Below, one piece after another: positions 11,710-22,844 of a DNA stretch of 64,000 bases (positions within the stretch are counted from its first letter, which is position 1; each line of letters opens with the position of its first letter). The DNA is from Dryas octopetala. Its lineage: Eukaryota; Streptophyta; Magnoliopsida; Rosales; Rosaceae. Under the pieces are notes generated by a model, which saw only the letters and a program-made list of their open reading frames with translations, was not told the origin of the DNA and searched no databases. The translations under genes were made by a program, and so were the position numbers. The stretch lies in NCBI GenBank assembly GCA_963921425.1, contig OY992832.1:31949475-32013474 (forward strand). The letters run 5' to 3'.

Positions 11710-12732
11710 TCACGGAAGATACTCAAACTTGCACGAATTATGACCTGTCACAAAGCCATTAGAGAAAAACAAATATGATATTTAATTTGGTAAATAGATA
11801 ATATCATGAAACCTCTGAAGTAGAGCACAACGTTCAAACATTTAGAAAATTCACCTCCTCATCTTGAAGAATGTGAATAACTTCACTCATAAGCAAGCTT
11901 AAGCGTATTTTTTGGATCCATGTTCAATGATTCATTATAGAAAACTATACTTTATTTCTTTTTAACTTTTTTGGGGAGTTGGACTATTTTTAGAATAATG
12001 TATTGATCTTTTTAGTGAGGCACATATAGGTCATAATTAAAAACAAATTTTGTACTTATTTCTTCTGAAATTAGTAGTGGACACACAAACTATTAAACCA
12101 ATTTTATTAATCTCAACTAATACGAACAAGTAAAAAATTGACATGTGACTAGTGCTGTTATTGTAAACTGAGTGACGAATTTAATAATTTAATTAGATGA
12201 AATTAATGAGTTGAAGAGAGTTTGTATAGAAATTATTACTTGGATCAAGGGCAGTAACCAGAGCAGCAGAATTGAAGTAGCAGGTTGCTCCTTCCTGCTT
12301 GAACTTTTGATAGTAATTGTTGAAGGCATAAGAGGCGTGGTGTATGAAAGTATTAGGCAAGTAGCATGGCTGGTTCACTTGTATCTTACTGCAGTCTGCA
12401 CCTCCCTTTCCACAAGCCCAATTAAGGGCCATTGCCAGCTCCTCATCTGGGGTCTGCTCATCAGCTATGCACCATTCCTCTAACTGCCCACCTTTTAATA
12501 TATATTACACAAATCAAATTTACAATTACACTTAGTATTACAAATAATTAATCATCATTTTGATCTTAATTTGTACTATTAGAGCCATTACAATTAATGT
12601 AACTTTCATGCAAGATCAATAGAATTAAAACTAAATTGATGGATAATGATGAGTAGTTTAATTACCAGATCTTTGTGGTGTTAGAGCCAAAAATAGCAGA
12701 GCTGCCAGAATCCATTGCAAAGTTGATGACAT
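11710..12732 (-). CDS. X8-domain (CBM43) secreted callose-binding-like protein
   Basis: Predicted secreted protein of 117 residues with one X8 domain, a module that binds callose (beta-1,3-glucan) in cell walls and at plasmodesmata (PDCB family and relatives). Exons on the minus strand are 12732-12666, 12491-12240 and 11744-11710, all with GT-AG borders and an open joined frame. Exon 1 encodes a signal peptide (MSSTLQWILAALLFLAL). Exon 2 holds the X8 core: WCIADEQTPDEEL, ACGKGGADCSKIQ, PCYLPNTF, HASYAFNNYYQ and ATCYFNSAAL. The 35-bp last exon supplies the sixth conserved cysteine (SCKFEYLP, then stop). No GPI-anchor tail is visible, so it is probably soluble in the wall. Without the third exon the protein would end in unrelated residues, so the small exon is important. 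The exact ortholog is not known. Confidence 0.88.
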
Positions 12733-13868
12733 TGTTGCAAGAGCTTCAATCTGAACTTGGGAATTCAGAGATCTCCACCGACAATCAGCAAGCACTCTAT
12801 GTCTATATTTATGGAGGAACTTTCTCACTTGGACATAGGCTTTTCTCAGCTTTAAAAAAAGTTGAAGCTGGCAACATGTTATAGATATACGTTCCTTCAA
12901 ATCTACGAAATAACGAATCCATTTATGCTTTTCTCTAGAATGCCTAAAATACCCTCATTTTTAAGTACTCTAGTGAAGTAACTTGTCACTCACTGCTAAT
13001 CAAAGAAAGATCAGACATGTTGGAGAAAGTAAGGTACTAGTATCAATTGACTAATAATTAGTCGTCCACCTTCATGAATCTCCCAATGAATTGAAACATC
13101 GATTGTAACATTTTATAAAAGTTTTGGATCTTTGGCTTCTGGGTTTATGTCATAATAACATAAGATTACTGATCTGATATATATGGGTCATTTTTGGTCT
13201 TCTCTATACAACAAACATCATTTGACATGATCTAGCTAGCCTATCATCATGCATGGCCGCCCCAATTAGCTAAGCCAAACAAACTGATCAACATGGCCGA
13301 CTTTAAGAGTTGGCGAAGCAGGTGGTTGTCTTAAGCCCCAAGATGTTGAGGGCCCTCAAATTTTAAAGACCTCTTTATACTTATATATTATGTTAGATTC
13401 AAGTAATATACATAAATGGTCGAAGACCCCATTTTTCTTCAAAATCTCAAAACTGACTCTGCTATAAAAGGAGATCGGAAAGTAAGAAATTAAGAATTAC
13501 CCTTCTAAAATTCCGGAAATTTGATACATTTTTTATTGCAGATTTTGGTTACTGACATGTTGCACTGGGTTGGCAAAAAAACAGTCGACTATACAGATCT
13601 AATATTTGTGCGAAAAAAAGTACTGCTAACGGTTTTCACGTGTATTACCTACCATCAAACTGACTTCTAACAACATATACAGAATTTCAATAAGCGCTCG
13701 TGTGCATGCACATATATATTTTTCCTACTTGCAAGTTGCAAGGACAAACTACAAACACAAATTAAGAGTAATTTCCTATCTGTTTCACTCTTGGTTCAAC
13801 ATATATACCTTGAGGCTTCACTCCCATCACTACCCTCTATCTCAATTCTCAAAGCAATATCTCTCAGA
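12733..13868. other. Intergenic region between divergent X8 and FAS1 genes
   Basis: The two flanking genes point away from each other, so this 1.1 kb should hold both promoters. TATA-like AT runs occur (for example near 13709-13718), but none can be assigned with confidence. No other gene is seen. Confidence 0.5.
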
Positions 13869-14432
13869 ATGGATGCTTGTTTTTTGTTCTTCCTTGTTGC
13901 TCTCTTCCCACTTTCACAATCACAATCACAATCACAACCCACCCCAACCCCAACCCCCACCCCCACCCCCAACCCTGACCCCACCCCACAGCTCACCGCT
14001 CGTTTCAACTACTCCGATTTGCACGCAGCAGTAATGAACATGAGATCCAAGTCTTACAACGGATTTGCAATTCTTCTGCAGATGCTAAATGGCACATCGC
14101 AACCAATGAACCGTGCCTTAACTTTCTTGATTCCAGGTGACTCACAGTTATCTGAATCCCCAATCCCAATAGACCACCTTGAGGATTTCATTATAAGCCA
14201 TTCAATTGCAATGCCTCTTTCTTTCAATGACTTCTTACATTTTCCAACTGGGAGCATTATTCCATCTGGTGTTGATAACAAGATGCTCAGAATCAACAAC
14301 CGTGGCAGATCTAATTACAGCCTCAACAATGCACATGTTGTCACACCAAACATTTGCCTGAACTCCTTCATTAAGTGCCATGGAATTGATGCAGTTATTC
14401 AGTATGACAACAATTCATATGTAAGAAGCTAA
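13869..14432 (+). CDS. Secreted FAS1 (fasciclin) domain protein
   Basis: Single-exon gene for 187 residues. The start at 13869 opens a clean signal peptide (MDACFLFFLVALFPLS). A Gln-Ser repeat and a Pro-Thr-rich stretch (TPTPTPTPTPNPDPTP) follow. Such TP repeats are typical sites of hydroxyproline O-glycosylation in arabinogalactan-type wall proteins. The rest is one FAS1-like domain with ALTFLIPGD, a HLEDFIISHS helix, LRINNRG and NAHVVTPNICL near the end. FAS1 domains act in adhesion at the cell surface or wall. There is no C-terminal hydrophobic GPI signal, and the length is short compared with classical FLA proteins, closer to single-FAS1 proteins. An ATG 78 bp upstream in the same frame exists but would bury the signal peptide. 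Confidence 0.85.
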   Translation: MDACFLFFLVALFPLSQSQSQSQPTPTPTPTPTPNPDPTPQLTARFNYSDLHAAVMNMRSKSYNGFAILLQMLNGTSQPMNRALTFLIPGDSQLSESPIPIDHLEDFIISHSIAMPLSFNDFLHFPTGSIIPSGVDNKMLRINNRGRSNYSLNNAHVVTPNICLNSFIKCHGIDAVIQYDNNSYVRS

Positions 14433-14936
14433 ATGAATCCAACATCCTGCTTCTGCAACTAGGATTATAGATCCCCTTACTATTTCAATATTATAAAGCC
14501 CCTCTACCTCCAGTGGGGTTGCTTAATTGTAAAATCTTCATTCTGTCTATGTAGGGGAAAAACTTGAGCGTAAAATTAAACTTATCAATCTACTTCTCCA
14601 CAATTAATATATTCCAATAACTGTTTAATTTGATCAATGAACTCAAAGAAACATGTTACTGCAATAGAATAAATACTTTATTATCTAGCAGAAAACTGGA
14701 TCCAGATAGCATTCAGTAACACACAACGACTTCCATTATCCATGTTCTTCAAGTGCACCATGTACAACCACTGACCAGTAACGTCGACTCCCATTAAACT
14801 TACATACTCTTCCATTGAAAAATGGACTCGCCTTTTGGTCAGTAAATCTTGTGGATAACATTTATATATTAGATACTGACCAAGATGAAGCAAAAGACGA
14901 ACCAAATAACTAAAAGAAATCAACTGACAAACTGAT
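14433..14936. other. Convergent 3' regions of the FAS1 and coiled-coil genes
   Basis: The FAS1 gene ends at 14432 and the minus-strand gene ends at 14937, so this 500 bp probably holds both 3' untranslated regions. Nothing else was recognised. Confidence 0.5.
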
Positions 14937-17109
14937 TCAATAAAATTTACGGTGAATTTGGTGTCCATATGTGCGTTTAGCATCACCCGATCTCCGATTT
15001 CCTCGAGCTATTGTGCTTTCTGTTTCAGAATTTTGGCAACAATCAGAACTTTTGGACAACTTCCTGACACAAGAGTTAAATCCAAACTCCATATTATTTT
15101 CAAATAAGCTTTCATCATGTGGAGAGTCGTAGCCCATCTTGTCAAATTCCTGCAAGAAATCAACCCCTATTTCAAACATTTATGATTTGCAATCAATGTG
15201 GAAAACAATGTGAGGTTTATGACTTGTGTAAGGGCTATTAGAACCCAAGGAATACGTAAATATAAAACAAAACAAAATGTGACCTTGGACTTTGTTTTAG
15301 CATAATAGGGTGTTAAGCAAGGATTTAAGTCCTCTAACAACATGTCATCTGGACTACCAGGGCTGGTTGGATCACCACAGCTGAACTCCTGTTTTAATGA
15401 ACTATTTATTAGTGAAAAGGAAGTAGGAAATAAATTATAAAATTATCTGTCCTTGTTGACAAGAGCTTTTTGTAAATTGATCACTTGAATCACAAATTTG
15501 CTATCCAATTTCTATAAATTTAAGCGCAAAACTCGTAAAAGGAGGTTGCAATAGCAGTGGTCAAAACTGATTTAATTGAGTAAATCTGTCCATTGCATTC
15601 TCCAAATTATTACTTTACCATGGCGTGCTTACCAGAGAATTCGAAAATTCCTTGTGATCATCTATTGGAGTTCTTGGAGAACTGTCATCAAGTTGAAAAC
15701 ATGCCCTCACTGAATATTTATCTGCCTTCACCTGTTCAATCAATAACCTTTATCAGAGAAAAATCTGAAACAAAAATTAAATATAAATAAAACCAATATC
15801 AGCATCTGGTTCCTTTTAAATTCTTTTTCCTTCAAGCTGACCCTTTGACACAGAACATCATAGACTTAATTAATGTTACTTCTAACAGATGAACATGACC
15901 ATTTTTTAGATAACCATGTTGTCCCAAAGCCTTGGGCAAATAATGTATATCAAACTAACGCCATTTACAGTGGAATTGCAGTATGACATAAAAAGATTAA
16001 ATGTGGAAAGTTGAGCGGTAATACCTCGGCAAGATCCTCTGCAAGGCACTGAAGCTGGCCAGTAAGAGAAGTGACCTGCCTTTGAAGATTTGGGATTACT
16101 TGCTTTGCTTGCTTCAGTTCTGACCCCTGCTTCTCTAACAGCTCTTGAAGCTGAGAATTCATAACATCCGGGAACAAAATCGCACTCTTCAACGATTTGA
16201 TCTCTTCCCTTTGCTTCAAACATAAATCCTTCAATTTATCCACCTACACTTTCCAAACAAGCCCACTGCCTCATCATTTCTATAACGCATTCAAATTAGC
16301 CTATTTATTGTCCAATTCAAATTCAATGCTGAAATTTGTGACATTAATTTCAACTTTACGAATGTGAACATAGAATTTTTAAAGCACAAAAAATTCAATA
16401 AATTTGTGAGATTATTTTTTATAACGCATTCAAATTAGCCTATTTATTGCCCAATTCAAATGCTCTAATCCTGTAAAACTTAAAAGTTCTGGAATTTACT
16501 GCGGAATGGTTTCAAAAATTTGAAATTTGTGACATTAATTTCAACTTTTTGAATGTACACATAAATTAACAAAGAAATAAAAAAAATAAAAAATTTAAAG
16601 ACGAAGTGACTCACTTCTCTGTTTTTCTCTTCAAGCATCAACTTTAGCTCGGCAACCTCCAATTCTTGCTCCTTATTCAGACTCAAAAGCTCTCGCTCGC
16701 TCCTCAACACCATGGCCAACGTCCTGGTGTTCGATTTGACCTCAGTCAACGCTTTGACCTCCTTATTCTTATTCTTATCGGACAACGTCGTTCCTGTTCC
16801 TTTCCCAAAGAGTTTCTTGTGCAACGCCGCGAAATTCGAACCCGACCCATGTCTGGCGGCCGCCTTCTTCAAGCCGCCGGCGATTGCATCGGACGGTACC
16901 ACCAAGACTTTATCTTTGGACGCCGAACGCTTTTCCATAAACTTTTTCACCATTGTGGTGAATTTGGGATCGGAGGGCTTGGATTTGGCGAGAGCGCGTG
17001 AGGAGGAGGACGTGGGATGCTTGAGTTCAGTGGAAGATGAGGGGTCGGAGAGGTGCGACGACGTTGAGGAGCGCGCATCGTAGGAACTGTACCGCGATGA
17101 GGGCTTCAT
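14937..17109 (-). CDS. Plant coiled-coil protein of unknown function, 376 codons
   Basis: Five exons on the minus strand: 17109-16615, 16243-16025, 15731-15633, 15388-15284 and 15149-14937. All introns are phase 0 with GT-AG ends, and the joined frame is open with 375-376 residues. The N-terminus is Ser-rich and basic (MKPSSRYSSYDARSS), followed by TTMVKKFMEKRSASK and a Gly/Lys-rich part with LHKKLFGKG. From about residue 125 to 240 there is a strong heptad-like coiled coil (RSERELLSLNKEQELEVAEL, then KQREEIKSL, QLQELLEKQGSELKQAK). The C-terminal third is Ser/Asp-rich with SPRTPIDDH and a basic tail ending HRKFY. No catalytic motif is seen. It could be cytoskeleton-associated, but that is only inference. 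I do not recognise the family by name. Confidence 0.82.
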
Positions 17110-17224
17110 TGTCTACTGAGACTGAGCTAGTCTCCTCAGCTAGGGTTTCTGAGGATGAGGGAGGGACTGACCATCTGAGTTTGCAGTTCGAATAAGTTTG
17201 AAAAAGAGGGAAGGAGCAGAGGGA

Positions 17225-17230
17225 CACGTG
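17225..17230. promoter_or_regulatory. G-box CACGTG upstream of the coiled-coil gene
   Basis: GACACGTGGCA lies about 115 bp upstream of the start codon at 17109. The extended ACGTGGC core is the classic bZIP/ABRE type. A site with the same GACACGTGGCA context occurs in the hAT-captured fragment at 27227-27232. Confidence 0.5.
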
Positions 17231-17412
17231 GCAATACCAGCGGCTGTGTGTTGGCGCTGTCTGAATTCAAATTTTTGCGCCGTCCGGCTTCGTTTTGAAT
17301 TTTTTGATTGTCCTCTTTGCACTAAGGCCTTCTATGATTGAACCCAAAAACCCAAATCTACCCATTTTGGGCCTCAGCCGGTGTCTAAATTTTGGATTTG
17401 GGTTTTTGTAAC

Positions 17413-17804
17413 ACAGTAGTGCTAAACATCCTACATTTTTATACCATAATTTCATATCACTTTATGTGGCAACTTACTTGATATTCATACATTAGACAGT
17501 AAAAAATTAAAACAAAATCCAAAAAGAAAAAGAAAAACTTTACCCAATAAAATAACAGTAGTGCTACATATACCACATTTTTATACCATAATTTCATACC
17601 ACCTTATGTGGCAACTTACATGGCATTCATACATTGGATACTAAAAAATAAAAATAAAAACCCAAAAAGGAAAAGAAAAACTTTGTCCAATAAAGTAACA
17701 ACACGTCAGATGGTATAAGAATGTGGTAAGTATAACATTATTCATAAAATAATGAAACGTAAAATGGTATAAAAATGTGGTATAAGAATGTGATAAATAT
17801 ATCA
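17413..17804. repeat. Tandemly duplicated MITE-like repeat
   Basis: A unit beginning ACAGTAGTGCT at 17413 repeats at 17555 (period about 142 bp). Both copies contain ACATTTTTATACCATAATTTC and TTATGTGGCAACTTAC. At the right side the words GGTATAAGAATGTGG and TATAACATTATTC are the inverted counterpart of the left end, so this looks like a MITE whose left part was duplicated. The outer border abuts the target duplication of the next element. Superfamily uncertain. Confidence 0.6.
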
Positions 17805-17920
17805 TTATTCTTTTAGTGCCTAATTTTAAACACCCTACTCACCAAAAAAATTTGTCTAAACCCCCACCCATCTATAAACTCTTTCAAAACCCCCTAAAAC
17901 TTATAATCCTAAATTACCCT

Positions 17921-17990
17921 TCTGACGCATGCTGACGCGCGCTGACGCATGCTGACGCGCGCTGACGCATGCTGATGCATGCTGACGTCA
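17921..17990 (+). repeat. Seven 10-bp units, each with TGACG (as-1/CRE-like array)
   Basis: Units alternate GCTGACGCAT and GCTGACGCGC. TGACG occurs at 17923, 17933, 17943, 17953, 17963 and 17983; the sixth unit has TGATG. The last unit runs into the palindrome TGACGTCA at 17983-17990. TGACG is the core site for TGA-type bZIP proteins, here spaced by one helical turn. Confidence 0.9.
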
Positions 17991-18014
17991 CTGTAACTGT
18001 ATTTTGGTGAAACT

Positions 18015-18048
<34 letters not shown>

Positions 18049-18090
18049 AAAACTCAATATTTCACTAAAACTAAAATCAAACACTGAAAT

Positions 18091-18210
18091 TGAATTTCAT
18101 TACACTAAAAATGAATTTAAAAAATTCAGTTACACTGAAACTGAATTTCAAAAATTCAGTTACACTGAAACTGAATTTCAAGAATTCAATTACACTGAAA
18201 CTGAATTTCA
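18091..18210 (+). repeat. 30-bp tandem repeat, three full units and one diverged
   Basis: Units start at 18121, 18151 and 18181 with a diverged copy at 18091. Each contains TTACACTGAAACTGAATTTC. It resembles the CTGAAACT-rich core of the dispersed repeat elsewhere in the window. There are no spacers, so it is not a CRISPR array. Confidence 0.9.
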
Positions 18211-19057
18211 GATACACTAAATTGAAGAATTCAGTTATGAATTCACTTACTGAAACTGAATTAAGTGATAAAACAATTACACCTCGACTAAAATGCAATT
18301 ACACCTTAATTAAAAAAACAATTACACCTTTACTAAAACAATTACACTTCACTAAAACAGTTACACCTTTACTGAATTCCGTTTCACTAAAAAGAACACA
18401 GCAACCTTATCCAAAAAAAAACCAACAATACAACAAGTCATTGAGATGAGAGGAGTAGCCAACAATACAACGTCGTCCGATCACCTCACACGCGACGAGT
18501 ACACGACAGTCGCCATTGCCTCGATCTGTTTCTACCTGCAAATTTGATTCATCATATTTCAGAACCATAATTTCATTCAAAGTTCATTTAAAACTCATGT
18601 TTCACGAACTGAAACTGTTTCAAGAACTGAAACTGTTTCACGAACTGAAACTGTTTAATCAATAAATTAAGTAAATTTGTATATACTTATAAATCAATTA
18701 AAAAACTCACATTTCTATCCGATTAACATAATTAAGCTAGAACTGAATTTGGGGTGAAACTGAATTTTCAGAAAGTGAAACTAAATTTTCTAGAACTGAA
18801 ACTGAATTTACACAGTTACACTAATTAAGCTAGAAACTGAAACTGAATTTGTTGAATTCAGTTGCACTTTTTAATCGCCGAGGTACCTGTTTAAGACCAG
18901 ACAGTTCAACAAATCAAACAGAGTTCATAAAATTGATCGTTCAACGGCCGAGTCGGGCGGTGACCACCACACACGGTGGCTGCCCAGCCCCAATCAACAC
19001 ACAGAAAATTACAGAACTCACCCAAAAATATTCTCGGACCTCGAATTGAGCTTTTAG

Positions 19058-19419
19058 GGTCGGTTGGATGATCGGTGGGCACCACCGTGTTCGTCGCGAG
19101 GAGAGGAAGCTATTGGTGCCAGAGTTAGACCGCGACGCTACCGGAAAATGGAGATCGCCGGCGGAGGCTTCGCTGCTGTTTGGCGTCGTTCTATCACCGT
19201 CGAGGGTCGGTTGGATGATCGGTGGGCGCCACCGTGTTCGTCGCGAAGAGAGGAAGCTATTGGTGCCAGAGTTAGACCGCGACGCTACCGGAAAATGGAG
19301 ATCGCCGGCGGAGGCTTCGCTGCTGTTTGGCGTCGTTCCATCGCCGTCGAGGGTCGGTTGGATGATCGGTGGGCACCACCGTGTTCGTCGCGACGAGAGG
19401 AAGCCATCCATGGCGGTCC
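19058..19419 (+). repeat. 147-bp GC-rich tandem repeat, 2.5 units
   Basis: Units begin GGTCGGTTGGATGATCGGTG at 19058, 19205 and 19352; the third is cut after about 68 bp. Units one and two are nearly identical, pointing to recent duplication. The period is a multiple of three, so several frames stay open on both strands, but the reading frames have no recognisable domain. Confidence 0.92.
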
Positions 19420-19618
19420 GGCACCTCGTCGTCGCCGGAACTGGCAGATCTCCGGCGGGGAGCTCGGGTCTGCCTAGACCCGATCCGGTGTCGACGTTCA
19501 GTTTCGCGGAGAGTGGAGGGCAGGGAGAGGATGAGGGGGGAGAGGTGAGCGTGATGGGACTGGTATCGCCGGCAACCGTCGCCGGACGGCGGCGCACGCG
19601 CCGACGACAACCGCGGGG

Positions 19619-19646
<28 letters not shown>
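19619..19646 (+). repeat. (GA)n microsatellite
   Basis: About 13 GA units at the end of the GC-rich island of the MULE-type element. Confidence 0.93.
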
Positions 19647-19650
<4 letters not shown>

Positions 19651-19929
19651 ACGCACAGAGAGAGAAATTTCAGAAATGTGGGCTTGATATTTTTTTGGAG
19701 GGTTATAATTGGAAAAAAAAGGGTAAAACTGGAAAATTAAAAGATGGGGAGTCAAACTTGACTGGGTATTAGTTGACTAGGGGGTTTAGGAAAATATTAA
19801 GTGTAAGATTGGGGGTTATAGGAGAGGTAGATTTTGGGTGGAGGTTATGAAAGATTTTATCTCTAACTAGGGGGTTTATAATTATTAACATTTATTCTTT
19901 GTAACACTAATTATCTGAAGCTCAAATTT

Positions 19930-20133
19930 GAATTTCAAATATGTAAAGATAATTTCGTTAGTCAAAGTTTTGTAAAGATAATTTCGTTAGTCAAAGTTTT
20001 GTGAAAAATGGAAATGCTGAAAAAATGACATGAGAAGTAGAAGCTAAAGTAACTAGATATCTTGAATTATTTTATTAACTCTTGGGATCAGTGCCAAATT
20101 TTGATAACAAAATTTCTTTTAAGAGGGATAGAT
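19930..20133 (+). pseudogene. C-terminal end of a Ty3/gypsy pol
   Basis: The frame ending at 20136 reads SFVKNGNAEK, EVEAKV and NFDNKISFKRDRL, matching the usual end of plant gypsy polyproteins just before the polypurine tract. Two in-frame stops break it; the TGA at 20031-20033 replaces an expected tryptophan. A 29-bp segment is tandemly duplicated at 19945-20002. The rest of the element upstream is gone or lies beyond the MULE. Confidence 0.75.
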
Positions 20134-22804
20134 TGTAATAACCTAAATTTTTTAAACCAACTTATATGTATGTTAATGATTATAATTTTATTTTGTATTT
20201 ATATTTATTATATATAATTATAATTAAATTGGTTTATCTTATTTATATTATCTATATAGATATTTTTTTTAAAAAAAAGATAAGGAAGATGTTAATTAAT
20301 CATTCTTATCAAGTTATTAATGTGGGTGTGGGTACGTGTTAAGTGTGGGTATGTGTTAAGTGATGGAGGTGTGTGACGTGGGTGTAGGTACGTGATAAGT
20401 GGTGGAGGTGTGTGTATGTGTGTATTTGGGGTACATAAGGATGAGTTTGGCTAGCAAACCTAGAAAAACTAAAGAAGAAACCCGAGAGAAAAATAAAGAC
20501 TGAAAGGGAGAAAGGAGAGAAAACCAAAGAAAGAGAGGAAAGAAAGAGAAAAAAAGGAAAACCAGATAGGAAGAAGAGAGAAAGAAAGAAAAGAAGGTAA
20601 ATTCTTTCTTTTTTCATAAATTCTATGTTTTGATTCGAATTTGACTTTAGTGTTGAGCTCTGGGTTTTGTGAAGTTAAGTAGATAGTTAGTTAAGTTATT
20701 GTGACCCAAATAACCTAATAAAATGTCTAGATTTTTTGGGTTTAAGTGTATTGAGCAAATTTTGGCATTTTTAGGATTTATGATTTGTGGTGTTGAATTG
20801 CAAGGGAATCAGACTTTGGTTGAGTTTTCAAAATTCTGCAACTTTTCTTAAAATATGACAGTTTTTGGGTAGCCTACTTTGAGGCCAATTATCTAGAGTT
20901 TTAACCGTCCGTTTTTAATGATCTTTATATGGTTATAAAGAGAAGATGCATAGCTTTAAAACAAGTGCAAGATTACTAATTTTGGTGAAAATTTGATAGG
21001 TTAAAAGGCGGGCCAAAATTGAGATAAAATTGAAATTTTTGGAAAACATGGGCTGTTTTGAAGAAGATGATGAACAGTGACCAGCCAGCCATCCACACTC
21101 ACACTGCTGGCGTGTGCGCCTGTTTCCAGTGACTTCCGTCGCCCAATTTTGACCTTCTAAACTCTATATTTTCGATACGAGTCTAATGGTACTAATTTCA
21201 AGTTAATCTGACACCTATAAGTTAGAGTGTGAGTTACACTCTTCTTAAAAAGAGAGTGAAATTAAATTAAATTAAATTGTATCTAAACTATAAATTTTTG
21301 AATGGTTTAGACCGAGCACGTGGGAAAGAACCGAGAGAGAACCCTTCAAGGAATTAAGGTAAGTCGTACCCAATGATTGGACTATATATATATTTAGCTC
21401 TTTGGTATAATCTTTGTGTGATATATTCTACTTTATTCAATCCAAAGTGTTCTTATTCTTGTCAGTTTAATTGTTATGGTTATTCTCTTATTATCAATGA
21501 ATGATTTACTTGAACATTGTAATTTTTGTAAATCTTTATTATTGTTTACAAAATTAATTATGGAATTAATCGGCTTGACGCTAATTACTCTTGTCATTAT
21601 TAATCATGATATTGTAGATAGATTTTGTGGTCATGATTATTTAATTTTCCTTATTGATTTTGGCATTGCATGCATAATCATAAATGCATTAGGAAAGTGT
21701 GATTGTGAACAGTGTTAATAAAATGATTAATTGAGACACAAAGAAGAGAAAGAGATGGATTTGGTGATCTCGTGATTTAATGAAGACACCAAGGTATGCT
21801 TTGCATTGTACTTTACCTTTAAACATGCATTCACATCTCATGAATTGATTCATGGTAGCTTGGGATATTTGTGTAAGTATGCAACTGTTATTATCACCTG
21901 AGACCAAGAAATGATTTCCTTTCTTGGATTACATCATTGTCTTGCTCAAGGAAACCTAAAATCAATTGAGAATATACTCTTGCTGTAAGTATTGCTTGAT
22001 TTTCATTGGAATGAACTCATTAGAAATGTATGGATGCCTTATGAATGTTGTATACATTGATCCAGCCAAGTTTGGCAAAACTGATTGATAAACTTTATCT
22101 TCTTACCTAAACTATTTTGAAATGCTTGAAAATGCTTTGGACTAGTTGAGTGTGTGATCAATGATATTGGTGATGCTCACCCCTACATAGTTTCAATAGT
22201 GTAGGAACAACTTAGGAAACAACAATGGTTAGCCTAATAGACCTCTCTGATTCTGAAGGAGGAAAGAGTAGCTGGACAGCTAGGTCTCAAAGTATAGAAG
22301 TGTCAACCCCACCAACATCTCACTACTCGAATGAGAAGGATCCTAGCGTGGATAAGTGTGTAATAACCCTTATCTTATTTTTATTTCACCTTTAGTTTGA
22401 GAAATTGATATATTGTTGATATTCTAAGGATTAGCATGGCTCATTACTTATTATATTGTTTCAATTGACATTGTGTTTTCCATTTAAAAAAGGTTTAATG
22501 AATTCCATTTGTTATGTTGCTTCACTCACTAATTTGAAAAGCAAGGGTCTATGTTTCTTTTTTATTAATTCATTTTTAAACTCTTTAGCTCATCACTCAA
22601 GTAATGCTTCGATCTGCTGGTTACATTTGTTTTGTTAAAAGTAATAAAAATATATGTATATATTACTCTGATTTTAGATGATTGTCTGTGTTGATTAAGT
22701 CTTATATTGATCATTGGCTTTGGGATGGGCTTAATCTCAAGGTTGGTGACCAATGTGGCACTACCATATACTTAAAGTGACAGGCTCCACTTTGGGGTGT
22801 GACA
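20134..22804 (+). repeat. Long gypsy LTR (about 2.67 kb)
   Basis: It begins TGTAATAACC right after the purine-rich AAGAGGGATAGAT and ends GGGGTGTGACA, giving TG...CA ends. The preceding pol tail makes this the 3' LTR. The length fits Tekay/Del-type elements. Internal reading frames are short and not gene-like. No 5' partner LTR is in the window. Confidence 0.7.
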
Positions 22805-22844
22805 CTATGGCTTATACAGACATGTGAAAAAAAAAATTCATATA

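Larger units (their letters stand above)
17814..19891. mobile_element. MULE-type element, 2.08 kb, with GC-rich interior (Pack-MULE-like)
   Basis: The terminal regions are imperfect inverted repeats: the left end reads TAATTTTAAACACCCTA and later ACCCCCACCC; the right end in reverse complement reads TAATTATAAACCCCCTA and later ACCTCCACCC. An exact 9-bp flank duplication TTATTCTTT lies at 17805-17813 and 19892-19900. The interior holds a TGACG array (17921-17990), a T-run (18017-18045), 30-bp tandem repeats (18091-18210) and a GC-rich island (about 19040-19640). No transposase is seen. The GC-rich island in an AT-rich shell resembles elements that acquired gene DNA, but no donor gene was recognised. 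Confidence 0.68.

Noticed and set aside
18091..18210. Regular 30-bp repeats resembling a CRISPR array
   Set aside because: Units are directly adjacent with no unique spacers, and the context is eukaryotic.
18941..19772. Long frames on both strands across the GC-rich repeat
   Set aside because: Open in several frames at once because the 147-bp unit is a multiple of three. No domain is recognisable, and the region lies inside a transposon.
20339..22753. Several 60-90 codon frames within the gypsy LTR
   Set aside because: No domain, repetitive composition, and LTR sequence explains the region.
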